Counted from the first letter of the stretch, positions 33,499 to 45,107 are shown. The stretch is DNA of 52,846 bases from an uncultured Saprospiraceae bacterium (GCA_937921595.1 CAKZTD010000131.1:1-52846), one strand, 5' to 3'. Notes: generated by a model not told the origin, from the letters alone. Translations and numbers: made by a program.

Positions 33499-36396
33499 TT
33501 ATCCTTTAAAATTTGTGCTTATACTCAATCGTACTTTTGTCCCTTCGAATTCATTGCTTTTATTTTTTAAATCAATCACTTCCGCATTCAATGCATCCTT
33601 GTATATCGAGTTAAAAAGTTTAATTCTTTCGTAAGTAATTCCTGTTGCTTTTGAAGGGTAAATCTTAGGATTGAGTCTTCGAATCTCTGAAGATTTTTTG
33701 CGCCCAACACCATTATCTTCCACTTCACAAATCAGTTTTTCATCTTCAATAAAGAATCTAAGATATAATTTTTTGTCTCCTTTTCGATGCATCAAACCAT
33801 GTTTAACTGCATTTTCAACAAAAGGCTGGATCAACATTGCTGGCAGATAGATCATGTCTTTGTCAATCTCTTCTCCTACTTCAAGTATGTATTCAAAAGA
33901 ATCTCCGAAGCGTAAAGATTCCAAACTCAGATACAAATTTAAAGACTCAATTTCCTTGCTCAATGAAATTCTATTTTTATCCGAAACGTTTAAAATATTA
34001 CGCATCAACCGAGCAAACTGAGACAAATATCGATTAGCAGAACGTGTATCTTTATCTACAATAAATTCTTGAATAGAATTCATTGCATTAAAAACAAAAT
34101 GCGGATTCATCTGAGCTCTCAAGGCCGTTAACTGAGAAACTTTCATATCCTTTATTACGTTTTTTCTTTTCTCACGTTCTCGAAAAATCAGATAACTAAT
34201 CCCACTTATAAATAGTCCAATCATGGTGTAAAACCACCAAGTATTCCAAAAAGGAGTTTTGATAAAAAACTTTACAATTTGTTCATCAGACCAATCAGAA
34301 TTCGTGGTTTTTGTTTTCACCCGGAAAGTATAATCTCCCGAAGGCAGAGAAGGATACTGAGCAATATCTACTGAACTCTCTACCCAAGTTTCATCAATTC
34401 CTTCCATCTTGTACTGGAAAATTGAACGATCCGCATCTTTAAAAGTGATTGCTGCAAATTCAATTTTAATATTATTATTAGCATAGTCCAAAACATATTT
34501 TTCATGAAAGGTCGTATCTCGTTCATCAATTTTAATATTCAACAATTGCAAACTTGGAGGCATTCTATTTAAGTCAATATCTTCATTAAAAACAGCAAGT
34601 CCTCGATTTGTCGCTACATATATTTTCCCATCCGACTGGTAAAGGTCGTTAATCTCATTAGAAGGCAAGCCTTGATCAACACCAATTATAGAAACCGAAT
34701 AATCCGATTGCCTGACTCGATTAATTCCTTTTTTAGTGGCGATCCATAAAAACTGATCATCAAAAATTACTTTTGTACAGTTGTTACTAGACAGGCCTGT
34801 TTTAGTAGAAAAATGATGAATTATGGAATCACTTGAAGGTTGATAACAGAAGACTCCGCTCTTTTGAGTAGCTAATAAAAGATTGCCATTTTCTAATCGC
34901 TCAATATCTCTAATATCAAAATTGAGCTTATCTCCCCCTTGGTTAATGACTTCATTTTCTTCATAGAAAAAAAGACCATCGATACTTCCTATCCAGACTT
35001 TTTCCTCATCAGGAAACACACTATAACATCTTTTTTCAAAAATCTTTTCAATGACTCCACTCTCTTTCATCAAACCAAAATACTCTCCGGCTGCTAACCA
35101 TAATTTTCCATCCTTTCCAAAACTTCCGCTTTTAGGAGACCCTATAGAAAATTTATTTTTTAATTTAAAATCTTTATCATACTGCACATATCCCCCTGAA
35201 GTGATAAAATAATGATCGCCATTTTTATCAACAGCCAAATCATAGAGTCTGTTAGTTTGTTCATTTATTTTTTGTTCATGAACTATCTCGAAAGATTTAT
35301 TTAATACTTTAAACTGATTATTGTCAAAACCTAAAACGATGTTTCCATCTAGATTTTCCTTGACAAATCGAAGGGGCTTACCTTCATCTATTTTATTAAA
35401 AATATTAATCTTTTTTGAAGCAAGCATAAATACCCCATTCTGTCCTGTAACAAACCATAGATTTCTCTCCTTATCTTCCATTATTCCTCCCATAAGATTC
35501 CCCTCGAGAAATCTCGACATCTCTAACTCACCATTTGGTTTTATATCTAAATAAAGTAAGCCATCTCTCGTAGAAAACCAGACATCTCCATCACTGTCTT
35601 CAAAGGCATCTAATAGACCAGATTTGAAAAAATCATTGAACTGTTCTAATCGCTTTTCAAAAAGGCCAGTTTCTAAATTAAAATAAAAAACCTCATTGTC
35701 TTTCACTATATAAGGTCTTCCTTCTTTCCGAAATCCGAAACTGAAATCATTGACGATTTCACCTGATTTATAAGTAGTAAAGCTATTTTCGTTGTTATCA
35801 AAAAGATGATAGCCGTACCTATTAAGCAAAATTGTCCGTCCGTCTCCAGTTTCGCCGAAAGCTTTTACACTTACCAGCTTATTTTTTGAATTATCAACAT
35901 GTAGAGAGGAAAGTGAATCTTTTCCTGGTTTATATATAAAAACGTCTTCCTTATTCGAAATCCAAAACTCTCCATTAGGATGATTATACACCTCTGTATA
36001 CTTATATACTTCACTTAGACCTATCTCTGGAAAATTAAAAACCTTTCCATCTTCATAAGCCAAAATCCTCCCGGATAAATCCTGCATCCAGACCCGGTTA
36101 GTGCTCCCAGAAAAAAAGTTAATAATTTCGTCTTGCAATTCCCCTTCAATATCTGGAACACTATATTTTTTGCCATCATACCAAACCACTCCTGACTCGC
36201 CAGTCATCCAAATGAAGCCCTGCTTATCTTGTAAAATGCCGTATAAATAAGTCGATGGAAGTCCTTCTTTTTCTGTGAAATGCTGGAATACAAATCCCTG
36301 ACCGCTCACAACAGCAAAAGAGCCTTGAGATATCCACAAGAACATCAGCAAAAAAACTCGAAAAACCCATTCTTTAGACCAGATAAAAGCTTTCAT
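33499..36396 (-). CDS. LytS-type sensor histidine kinase with propeller sensor
   Basis: A 965-residue inner-membrane sensor. A signal peptide (residues ~10-30) is followed by a long periplasmic part with ligand_beta_propeller-type repeats (FIWMTGESGVVWYDGKKY, DVWFSTRDGLLYLD, LWIATKKGINRV and others) and a Y_Y_Y domain (IFQYKMEGIDETWVESS ... YPSLPSGDYTFRVKT). One membrane segment (FYTMIGLFISGISYLIF) leads to a His_kinase domain with NPHFVFNAMNSIQEFI (His766) and a HATPase with NGVGRKKS. Such sensors detect extracellular ligands, often glycans. It heads the operon with the LytTR regulator. The signal it senses is not known. Confidence 0.95.
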   Translation of the reverse strand: MKAFIWSKEWVFRVFLLMFLWISQGSFAVVSGQGFVFQHFTEKEGLPSTYLYGILQDKQGFIWMTGESGVVWYDGKKYSVPDIEGELQDEIINFFSGSTNRVWMQDLSGRILAYEDGKVFNFPEIGLSEVYKYTEVYNHPNGEFWISNKEDVFIYKPGKDSLSSLHVDNSKNKLVSVKAFGETGDGRTILLNRYGYHLFDNNENSFTTYKSGEIVNDFSFGFRKEGRPYIVKDNEVFYFNLETGLFEKRLEQFNDFFKSGLLDAFEDSDGDVWFSTRDGLLYLDIKPNGELEMSRFLEGNLMGGIMEDKERNLWFVTGQNGVFMLASKKINIFNKIDEGKPLRFVKENLDGNIVLGFDNNQFKVLNKSFEIVHEQKINEQTNRLYDLAVDKNGDHYFITSGGYVQYDKDFKLKNKFSIGSPKSGSFGKDGKLWLAAGEYFGLMKESGVIEKIFEKRCYSVFPDEEKVWIGSIDGLFFYEENEVINQGGDKLNFDIRDIERLENGNLLLATQKSGVFCYQPSSDSIIHHFSTKTGLSSNNCTKVIFDDQFLWIATKKGINRVRQSDYSVSIIGVDQGLPSNEINDLYQSDGKIYVATNRGLAVFNEDIDLNRMPPSLQLLNIKIDERDTTFHEKYVLDYANNNIKIEFAAITFKDADRSIFQYKMEGIDETWVESSVDIAQYPSLPSGDYTFRVKTKTTNSDWSDEQIVKFFIKTPFWNTWWFYTMIGLFISGISYLIFREREKRKNVIKDMKVSQLTALRAQMNPHFVFNAMNSIQEFIVDKDTRSANRYLSQFARLMRNILNVSDKNRISLSKEIESLNLYLSLESLRFGDSFEYILEVGEEIDKDMIYLPAMLIQPFVENAVKHGLMHRKGDKKLYLRFFIEDEKLICEVEDNGVGRKKSSEIRRLNPKIYPSKATGITYERIKLFNSIYKDALNAEVIDLKNKSNEFEGTKVRLSISTNFKG

Positions 36397-36606
36397 TAAT
36401 CAGATGATAAAATTCATTCCCAAATAAAACCTTCCAAGAGTAAAAATAAGTAAAAAAAATAGACAAAATAACATAAATTTTATTTTATAAAACACCCTGA
36501 ATATCAATAAAATAAGTATCATTTTCGTTCTATTTACGTATTAATAAAGCAGAATGTGAATTCCGCCTAAAAAAATGTGGAAAACTTTTAACTTTTTGCT
36601 AATACT

Positions 36607-38630
<2,024 letters not shown>

Positions 38631-38697
38631 TCAGAATTAAGATATGAGATGAGGAGAGAAGAGTGAGTCTTTTTTACTTTTGATTTTTAGAAATATA

Positions 38698-38729
38698 AAA
38701 AGTCAGATTACTTAGGTGGTCTGGCTTTT
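38698..38729 (+). terminator. intrinsic terminator of gyrB
   Basis: AAAAGTCAGA pairs with TCTGGCTTTT with one wobble pair, followed by Ts. A convergent gene ends 40 bases further on. Confidence 0.6.
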
Positions 38730-38768
38730 TTGTTTTGTTGATTTAGTGTTAGTTGTTCTATAAAATTT

Positions 38769-40541
38769 CTATTCTTTTATAAAAAACCGTTTCATTTTTT
38801 CTACATCTAATTCTGTTCCTTCCGCATATCGATTGATATTTTTTAAAACGATATGCTCTGGCAATTCTTTGTTCAAATCCATTCGCATTCTGATATTCTT
38901 TTGTAAACTTTCTGAAGCATACAATTGAACCATTGCTTTTAATTGCCTTTTTACGGGTAGGGTTTTACAGGTTTTAAATGCAATAAAAAGATCGGTCACT
39001 ATCGTTTTGGGAGCATCAGATTGTTGTAAAACCTGCATTGCAATTTGGAGACTACTGTCTTGGCCACTTAACAATAATTGACTCAAATTCTCAAGTTCAT
39101 CCGGGTTAAATTGCAGATAACTTGCCTTCGGATGTTTTGAAATATAAGTTTGTAATTCTTGATCTTTCAAAAACGTAATGCTATCTTTTTTGGCTATCCT
39201 TTTTAAAAGTGCGCTTTGATTTGGAAAACTACCCAATACAATATGTGTACAAGTTTCTTTGATTTGGAGCTGACAAGTATGGCCAAATTGGCGGAGTTGT
39301 TCGGCCGCTCTTTTTTTATTTAAATTGCTTTTTCCCGAAAAGGTAATAATACTTTCCAATGTTAAAGGCTTCCCATTATTGTGATTTTTAAAAATCTGAC
39401 TCAAGGCATTTAAACGTATAGATTCTATTGGAAAACTCAGTGCACTAATCAAGGTAAGCAGATCATAGGTTTTGTTTGTGGTCATCAGATTATAGAATCG
39501 GATTCGTTCTGTTTCTGTTATTTTCTTCTTTCTTGCAAAACTTAAAAACGACAATAATTCTATTCGCTGGGAATTAGTAAAAGATATTTTATTTCCGGAA
39601 AGATATTTTAGTTTTTCGAATTTCACTAGCGTTTCTGCCAAAGCAGAAATTTTATTTCCAAGGACAGATAAGGAAATGAGCTTTGACAATTCAGTAATCG
39701 TTTCTGGTAATTTTTCAATCTTATTATAAGCAATATCCAGGTTTGTCAATTTCCGCAAATCCCCTATCCGATCCGGTAAATATCGAATCTGATTCTTCCG
39801 CAATTTTAAATTTTTAAGCCATTTTAAATCGCCAATAGAATCCGGTAAGCGTTCCAATTTATTTTCAGAAACATCTAAATAAGTTAGCCAAGCTGATTTT
39901 CCGATTTCTTCTGGAAGACATTTCAACTTGTTTTTTGATGCCGTTAATTGTTCAAGCATTACCATCTTTTCGGGTAGTTCCTTGATCCTATTATTATCGA
40001 GGTAAAGCAAGTTCAGCTGGGTACATTCAACAATATGTTTAGGGAGTTTTTCAATTCTGTTATTTCTAATATTCAGTGCTTGAAGCTTTACACATTTACG
40101 AATAGTTGGTGGTAGTTTTGAAATTTGATTACCTTCTAACAGAAGTTTTTTCAAGGAAGGCATGAAAAGCGAATCCGGCAATTTTTCTATTCTATTTTTT
40201 GAAACGTTTACAACTTGAAGCTTTTTTAAGAATCCTATTTCTTCTGGAATTACTTGAATTTCATTTTCTTCTAAGGCTAGTTTTTTGAGATTCGAGATAT
40301 TAAAAATACAAGCAGGGAATTCAGTAAATTCATTTTCGGATAAATCCAGCGTATCTAAAAAAGGAAGTTCAATTAACCAATCGGGAAGTTCAACAATCTT
40401 ATTTTTCTTTAAGACTAATGACTTTAATTTTTTAAATTGAAAAACCGATTCGGGCACCTTAGTCAGATTTCGATTATAGATATGCAAGTCTGTAATTTCA
40501 TCTGGACGCTTTAATGCATCCTCCAAACTATAAGCTTTCAT
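38769..40541 (-). CDS. leucine-rich repeat protein with probable BRCT domain
   Basis: A 590-residue cytoplasmic protein with no signal peptide. Residues ~15-320 are about 13 leucine-rich repeats of the 23-residue type (LKSLVLKKNKIVELPDWL and similar). Residues ~320-395 are helical. Residues ~396-470 read like a BRCT domain: IITFSGKSNLNKKRAAEQLRQFG, then CTHIVLGSF, matching the pattern of strand, 'G-x-L' turn, helix and 'T-H-L-V-x-G'. The last ~120 residues are helical and unassigned. LRR-BRCT is not a combination I recall as common. It is the last gene of an apparent operon with the GT2 gene (34-base gap). Confidence 0.8.
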   Translation of the reverse strand: MKAYSLEDALKRPDEITDLHIYNRNLTKVPESVFQFKKLKSLVLKKNKIVELPDWLIELPFLDTLDLSENEFTEFPACIFNISNLKKLALEENEIQVIPEEIGFLKKLQVVNVSKNRIEKLPDSLFMPSLKKLLLEGNQISKLPPTIRKCVKLQALNIRNNRIEKLPKHIVECTQLNLLYLDNNRIKELPEKMVMLEQLTASKNKLKCLPEEIGKSAWLTYLDVSENKLERLPDSIGDLKWLKNLKLRKNQIRYLPDRIGDLRKLTNLDIAYNKIEKLPETITELSKLISLSVLGNKISALAETLVKFEKLKYLSGNKISFTNSQRIELLSFLSFARKKKITETERIRFYNLMTTNKTYDLLTLISALSFPIESIRLNALSQIFKNHNNGKPLTLESIITFSGKSNLNKKRAAEQLRQFGHTCQLQIKETCTHIVLGSFPNQSALLKRIAKKDSITFLKDQELQTYISKHPKASYLQFNPDELENLSQLLLSGQDSSLQIAMQVLQQSDAPKTIVTDLFIAFKTCKTLPVKRQLKAMVQLYASESLQKNIRMRMDLNKELPEHIVLKNINRYAEGTELDVEKMKRFFIKE

Positions 40542-40575
40542 CCGTAAATTTTCATTTTACTTTTCTCATTTTTCA

Positions 40576-41724
40576 TCACCTAACTTTTCTCCCTTTCCAC
40601 ACATATTTTTTTACAAAAATAGAAAGTGTCCCAACCCATACAATATAAAAAATATGCAAAAATTGAGATAACAAAAAATGCTTCATCAAATCTTCTCGTT
40701 TAAAAAACCGAGTCGTTCTACTCAATAAGGCATAGTCTATGATCGTCTTTATTGCAAGCTGAATCAGCAACATCCATAAGCCATGTATTCCTAGAAAAAC
40801 GATAGAAATCAAGGTCATAAAAATGGAAATACAAAACAACCAAACTACTCCAAGCATCGCTGTCACTTGCCATTCTTTATAATCTGAAGATTTAGAAGCC
40901 CATCGAATACGTTGATTAAAAAAATCTTTCCAGGTTTCTTGCGCTTTGGTCTGAATCGTTGCTTTTTCATTTTTTAAATAGGCAATTTCACCAGGATATT
41001 TCTTTGCGATTTTTTGCATCAAAAGCATATCATCTCCAGAAGCCAGATGATTGATTCCTGAAAAACCTCCGACTTCGTAAAACGCCTTTTTAGAATAAGC
41101 TAGATTAGCACCATTACACATATTCATAAAACGACCTTGAATTCCTGCCCCAGTGATACCCATCATTCCTGTAAAATCAATAGATTGAAAATATTCTAGC
41201 AAGCTTTCTTCTTGATAGAAATTTACCGGTGCTGCTATAAACTTTGGTGCTTTTGATTCGTATAGATGAGCCATTCTTTGCAACCATCTTTTCGGAGCGA
41301 TGCAATCTCCATCAGTTGTTACAATCAATTCTCCTTGAGCATGATCTACAGCAATTTCAATCGCTTTTTTCTTAAAAGCACTTTCTTTTGTGTCATCAAT
41401 AAAATCGGCTAAACTTAAAACTTTCAACCGTTGATCTTTTACGCTTTTTAAAATAGACAAAGTATCATCCGTAGAGTGATCATCAACGATAATAACTTCA
41501 AATAAATTTTCAGGATAGTTTTGAAATAGAATGGAATTCAGACAAGGTTGAATATTATCAGATTCGTTTCGAACAGGAACGACTACCGATATTTTTGTGC
41601 TTGGAATATAACCTTTTGGTGTTTCCCAAACCGCTAGTTTTTCCCAATTGGAAATATAGCGCCACATGATCCAGACATAAGCAAGGCTCAGAATTATGAC
41701 TAAGGTATAGAGTGTGGCTAACAA
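40576..41724 (-). CDS. family 2 glycosyltransferase, membrane-bound
   Basis: A 382-residue GT-A fold enzyme. One N-terminal membrane segment (TLYTLVIILSLAYVWIMW), then the catalytic domain with SVVVPVRNESDNIQPCL, VIIVDDHSTDDTL (nucleotide-sugar binding), TTDGDC (DxD-like), and QRIRWASKSSDY (Q-x-x-R-W). Two or three C-terminal membrane segments follow (VVWLFCISIFMTLISIVF, and MKHFLLSQFLHIFYIVWVG). The layout is that of processive or polyprenyl-phosphate-linked transferases at the inner membrane. The acceptor is unknown. It lies downstream of the small membrane protein gene with a 65-base gap. Confidence 0.9.
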   Translation of the reverse strand: MLATLYTLVIILSLAYVWIMWRYISNWEKLAVWETPKGYIPSTKISVVVPVRNESDNIQPCLNSILFQNYPENLFEVIIVDDHSTDDTLSILKSVKDQRLKVLSLADFIDDTKESAFKKKAIEIAVDHAQGELIVTTDGDCIAPKRWLQRMAHLYESKAPKFIAAPVNFYQEESLLEYFQSIDFTGMMGITGAGIQGRFMNMCNGANLAYSKKAFYEVGGFSGINHLASGDDMLLMQKIAKKYPGEIAYLKNEKATIQTKAQETWKDFFNQRIRWASKSSDYKEWQVTAMLGVVWLFCISIFMTLISIVFLGIHGLWMLLIQLAIKTIIDYALLSRTTRFFKREDLMKHFLLSQFLHIFYIVWVGTLSIFVKKYVWKGRKVR

Positions 41725-41789
41725 AGATTTTTATAAACTTTTTTAGGCGATTTCTAAAGCGTTAGAATATTGATTTCTACAAAATTTCA

Positions 41790-42269
41790 TTAATCAAAAA
41801 ATTGCTCATAATCATCACTCTTATCTTTCTTAGGTCGAGGTTTTTCAAATTCAGGTAATTCCAATCGAACTTGAGGTTCATCATCTACTTCTTCGTATTC
41901 AACAAAGTCAGTTTGGCCTCCACCTTGATTTCCTTCAAATTCTTTTTTCATCTTATCGACTTTTCTATAGAGCAATGCTTTTCCCAATAAAAAACCAGCG
42001 ATAATTGGAAATCCAAAGAAAGTCAAAAGTATACCTCCGATACCCATTAATGGATTTTTCTTTAGCAGGTTTACCAACCATTTTCCATAACTAAGTACTA
42101 CGTTATGATTGATGATTAATGCTCCCACCAACATAAATGGTGCAGCAACTGTCAATATTTTAAAAACACTTGTTGCTAACCAGTATAGCGCAACGAAAGC
42201 CAATACAAGAAACAATATGCTTGTTATTGAATTAAAAGGATTAACGTCTACTTTTCTTCTGTATGTCAT
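41790..42269 (-). CDS. small membrane protein of unknown function
   Basis: A 159-residue protein with at least three hydrophobic segments (ITSILFLVLAFVALYWLA, ILTVAAPFMLVGALII, GIGGILLTFFGFPIIAGFLLGKALL) and an acidic C-terminal tail with many E, D and P residues (VEYEEVDDEPQVRLELPEFEKPRPKK). I do not recognise the family. It precedes the GT2 gene in the same orientation, so a shared transcript is likely. A role in envelope synthesis would be pure inference. Confidence 0.7.
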   Translation of the reverse strand: MTYRRKVDVNPFNSITSILFLVLAFVALYWLATSVFKILTVAAPFMLVGALIINHNVVLSYGKWLVNLLKKNPLMGIGGILLTFFGFPIIAGFLLGKALLYRKVDKMKKEFEGNQGGGQTDFVEYEEVDDEPQVRLELPEFEKPRPKKDKSDDYEQFFD

Positions 42270-42581
42270 CAGTTCTACTTATTAAAATGAAATTATTCAT
42301 CTCTTTCTCTGAAGTTGTTCAAGAATGTGTTCTGATATTAGTTGTAAATGCTTGATTTTTAGAACGAACCTTCTTTTTCTTTTCGTAGCCGCAGCTACGG
42401 GAATAAAAAGAGGTGAAGTAAATAGAAATATCAATGGCTTGCAAATAACTCATCAATTCATATTTGAACAACTTCTCTACTATAATATGATTAAAAATAC
42501 GGAATTGTTTAAAGAAAGCGAAGTAGTTTGGATAAGTAATCTAGGATAAGGGATCGAAAGAGGGTATTGATCGATGAACCT
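42270..42581. other. intergenic region with hairpin
   Basis: About 312 bases. The main feature is the hairpin at 42375-42410. A possible 74-codon frame on the plus strand runs across the hairpin and is not supported. Confidence 0.5.
42375..42410. repeat. hairpin centred on CGTAGC-CGCA-GCTACG
   Basis: CGTAGC at 42384-42389 pairs exactly with GCTACG at 42394-42399, and the flanks CTTTTTCTTTT and GGAATAAAAAG extend the stem with mismatches to about 17 bp. It may be the terminator of the ABC exporter gene on the minus strand or a small dispersed repeat. Confidence 0.45.
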
Positions 42582-44339
42582 TTAGGAGCTTAACTGCGCA
42601 AATTGCATTTCGTACAACTCTTTATAATGTCCTTCTTCTAATTTTAATAATTCTTCATGAGGACCAAATTCAGAGATTTCTCCTTTATCAAGGACCATTA
42701 TATTATTAGCATGACGGATTGTCGATAAACGGTGAGCAATGATTATTGAAGTCCTTTTAGCGATTAGTTTTTCGATGGCGTACTGAATAACAGACTCTGT
42801 TTCTGGGTCAATAGAAGAGGTTGCTTCATCCAATATCAAAATTTTAGGATCAAAAACCAATGCTCTGACAAAGGAGATCAATTGCCGCTGTCCCATCGAA
42901 AGTGTAGCCCCTCGTTCCATTACTTCATAATCGTAAGCCCCTGGAAGTTTTTCAATAAATTCATGAGCACCGATCATCTTCGCAGATTCAATTACCTGTT
43001 CTCTGGAAATACTTGGATCTCGTAAAGTAATATTATCTAAAACAGAACCGGAGAACAAAAACACATCTTGCAAGACCACTGCAATCTTATTTCTATAGCT
43101 CATCAATTCATATTCTCGAATATCTACTCCATCTACCAATATCTTTCCTTTCTCCACTTCATAAAATCGATTCAGAATATTAATGATCGTTGTCTTCCCT
43201 GAACCTGTACTTCCGACAATCGCTAAGGTTTCTCCTTCTTTTATTTCAAAACTTAAATTCTTTAAAATGTCATTATCCTCAACATAAGCAAAAGTGACAT
43301 TTTCAAATTGAATATTACCATTTATATTATCTGACAAACGGGTTCCTTCATTATTAATTTGTTCCCGACTATCCAAAAGCGTAAATACTCGCTCCGAGGC
43401 AACGAGTCCCATTTGCAAAGTATTGAATCGATCTGCCAAAGTTCGGATTGGTCGAAACATCATATTTAGATAAATCGGAAATGCGATCAATGTTCCAGGA
43501 GTTACTTCTCCGGTCAAGGCATGTCCTGCTCCCCACCAAATCATCAAGCCTAAAGCAGCTGCAGAAATCACATCTACCACCGGAAAGAAAATAGCATAAT
43601 ACAAAATAGAGTCTAAATTCGCTTGGGTATATTCTCTATTGATTGCTTTGAATTTCGCCATCTCCTGCTCTTCAGAATTAAAAATCTGAACAATCCGCAT
43701 TCCTGAAATTCGCTCTTGGAGAAAGGCATTCATTTTAGAAATCTGAGTTCGTACAACTTGATAAGCTGCTTTTACTTTTTCTTTAAAAATGTATCCAGCA
43801 AGAATCAATAGCGGCATTACTGTCAAACAAACCAGCGTCAATTTCCAACTGGTGTACATCATTATCGCAAAGACTGCAAACAGGGTCAGTATATCCGCAA
43901 TAATTGTAATCGCTCCTTGAGAGAAAACCGTATTGATTGTTTCTATATCATTGATCGTTCGAGTCGTTGAAGTTCCGATCGGAGTGGTATCAAAGTACTT
44001 CAGTTTCAAACTGGTAATATGTTTAAAAACCTTGACTCGTAAATCTCGAATCACTGATTGCCCCAACCAATTCGTGGAATAAATAAAGAAATAACGAATG
44101 ATCACTTCCACGATCAATACTGCAATAATTATCATCGCTACAGTCGTCATTCCAGAAATGTCATATTTGAAAATATAATCATCGACCATCACCTTGATCA
44201 GATAAGGTCGAAGCGTAGACAGAGGAGCTAAGACAACGGCTAACACAGCCGCTACGACAAACACGAGCCGATATGGTCTTGCCAATTTCAGTACTCGTCC
44301 TAAAAGGAAAAAATCTATCTTGTTTTTATTCTTACTCAT
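42582..44339 (-). CDS. ABC exporter (fused permease/ATPase, MsbA-like)
   Basis: A 585-residue half-transporter. Six membrane helices span ~residues 20-320 (ABC_membrane domain). The ATPase domain follows with Walker A GSTGSGKTT, Q-loop VVLQDVFLFSG, signature LSMGQRQ, Walker B KILILDEAT and the switch IIIAHR. It resembles lipid or multidrug exporters of the MsbA/LmrA group; homodimer use is assumed. A -7 element with TAACTTTG lies about 60 bases upstream. The next gene upstream is the RAYT, not a partner. Confidence 0.93.
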   Translation of the reverse strand: MSKNKNKIDFFLLGRVLKLARPYRLVFVVAAVLAVVLAPLSTLRPYLIKVMVDDYIFKYDISGMTTVAMIIIAVLIVEVIIRYFFIYSTNWLGQSVIRDLRVKVFKHITSLKLKYFDTTPIGTSTTRTINDIETINTVFSQGAITIIADILTLFAVFAIMMYTSWKLTLVCLTVMPLLILAGYIFKEKVKAAYQVVRTQISKMNAFLQERISGMRIVQIFNSEEQEMAKFKAINREYTQANLDSILYYAIFFPVVDVISAAALGLMIWWGAGHALTGEVTPGTLIAFPIYLNMMFRPIRTLADRFNTLQMGLVASERVFTLLDSREQINNEGTRLSDNINGNIQFENVTFAYVEDNDILKNLSFEIKEGETLAIVGSTGSGKTTIINILNRFYEVEKGKILVDGVDIREYELMSYRNKIAVVLQDVFLFSGSVLDNITLRDPSISREQVIESAKMIGAHEFIEKLPGAYDYEVMERGATLSMGQRQLISFVRALVFDPKILILDEATSSIDPETESVIQYAIEKLIAKRTSIIIAHRLSTIRHANNIMVLDKGEISEFGPHEELLKLEEGHYKELYEMQFAQLSS

Positions 44340-44399
44340 TTATTTTGTCGCTACGACTATTAAAACACTTCATCGTTTCAATAGTTTTATAAAGGCAGG

Positions 44400-44407
44400 C
44401 AAAGTTA
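44400..44407 (-). promoter_or_regulatory. -7 element of the ABC exporter gene
   Basis: TAACTTTG on the minus strand matches TAnnTTTG, about 60 bases before the start. No TTG at the right distance was found. Confidence 0.35.
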
Positions 44408-44453
44408 ATGATTTTTCGCAAAAGATCTTAAAGCCTACAAAAAGCCATCAAAC

Positions 44454-44539
44454 GCCCTGAAGGGGCAAAAGAAAAAGCCCCAAAAGGGCGTCCCCCGCCC
44501 CACCAGCCCTGAAGGGGCGAAGGCAAAAGCCCAAAGGGC
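44454..44539. repeat. REP-like palindrome cluster downstream of the RAYT gene
   Basis: Two tandem units, each of the form GCCCT-GAA-GGGGC, about 10 bases, GCCC(C), a short A-run, then GGGCG. In the first unit both an outer stem (CGCCCT/AGGGCG) and an inner stem (GGGGC/GCCCC) can form with symmetric bulges. The cluster lies between the RAYT stop and the ABC exporter. Confidence 0.7.
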
Positions 44540-44557
44540 GTATATTCCTCTACTCCA

Positions 44558-45016
44558 TCAATCCCACACATAACGTTCATCAATTTCCATTTCATTTTCA
44601 ATCATCAATTTTCGAAATTCATTTTTAAAAACAACCTTACCTTTTGTATGATGATCCTCTTGATTTTTAATATAATAAATCACTCTATCTAAGGTAGAGT
44701 ATTGAACAGAGAATATTCCATAGCCGTTTTGCCAATAAAAATTTGAATATTGAACCCCTTTCGTTTTAATCCATTTCGACGATCGTTTTTTAATATTTTC
44801 TAACAACTCTGTTATGTTAATCTTCTTGGACAACAAGCATAATAAATGAACATGATTTCGATATCCTCCTATCTGAACAGGATAACATTCCATGCCTTTA
44901 CAAATTCCTCCGAGGTAATCGTATAAATCATTTTCTATATTTTTATCAATGAGGTTTGCGCGGTGTTTTGTGCTGAATATGATGTGAACATATACTCGGT
45001 TTAATGACTGTCCCAT
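44558..45016 (-). CDS. REP-associated tyrosine transposase (RAYT, Y1/HUH family)
   Basis: A 152-residue Y1 transposase of the IS200-like Transposase_17 family. The HUH motif is H55-V56-H57 in GYRNHVHLLC. FYWQNGYGIFSVQYS precedes the likely catalytic Tyr115 with Gln119 four residues later (YIKNQ), the spacing of IS608 TnpA. These enzymes nick single-stranded DNA at hairpins. The frame is open to 45130, but the first 38 codons translate the flanking palindromes (KALKGQKKLALKG), and MGQSLNRVYVHIIFSTKHR is the family start. There are no IS ends and no partner TnpB; palindrome clusters flank the gene on both sides, as for domesticated RAYTs. Confidence 0.9.
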   Translation of the reverse strand: MGQSLNRVYVHIIFSTKHRANLIDKNIENDLYDYLGGICKGMECYPVQIGGYRNHVHLLCLLSKKINITELLENIKKRSSKWIKTKGVQYSNFYWQNGYGIFSVQYSTLDRVIYYIKNQEDHHTKGKVVFKNEFRKLMIENEMEIDERYVWD

Positions 45017-45041
45017 TTTTGTTTTGTTTTGCTGATCCCTT

Positions 45042-45103
45042 CGCCCTTTCAGGGCTAATTTTTTTTGCCCCTTCAGGGCTTTGGCTTGCGCCCTTTTAGG
45101 GCT
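45042..45103. repeat. REP-like palindrome cluster upstream of the RAYT gene
   Basis: Three palindromes: GCCCTTTCAGGGC at 45043-45055, GCCCCTTCAGGGC at 45067-45079 and GCCCTTTTAGGGC at 45090-45102. They share their core with the cluster at 44454. Together the two clusters frame the transposase gene, and this one lies between it and the radC stop. Confidence 0.75.
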
Positions 45104-45107
45104 GGGT

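Noticed and set aside
42325-42549. 74-codon frame on the plus strand
   Set aside because: It runs over a hairpin, has no family character and no supported start.
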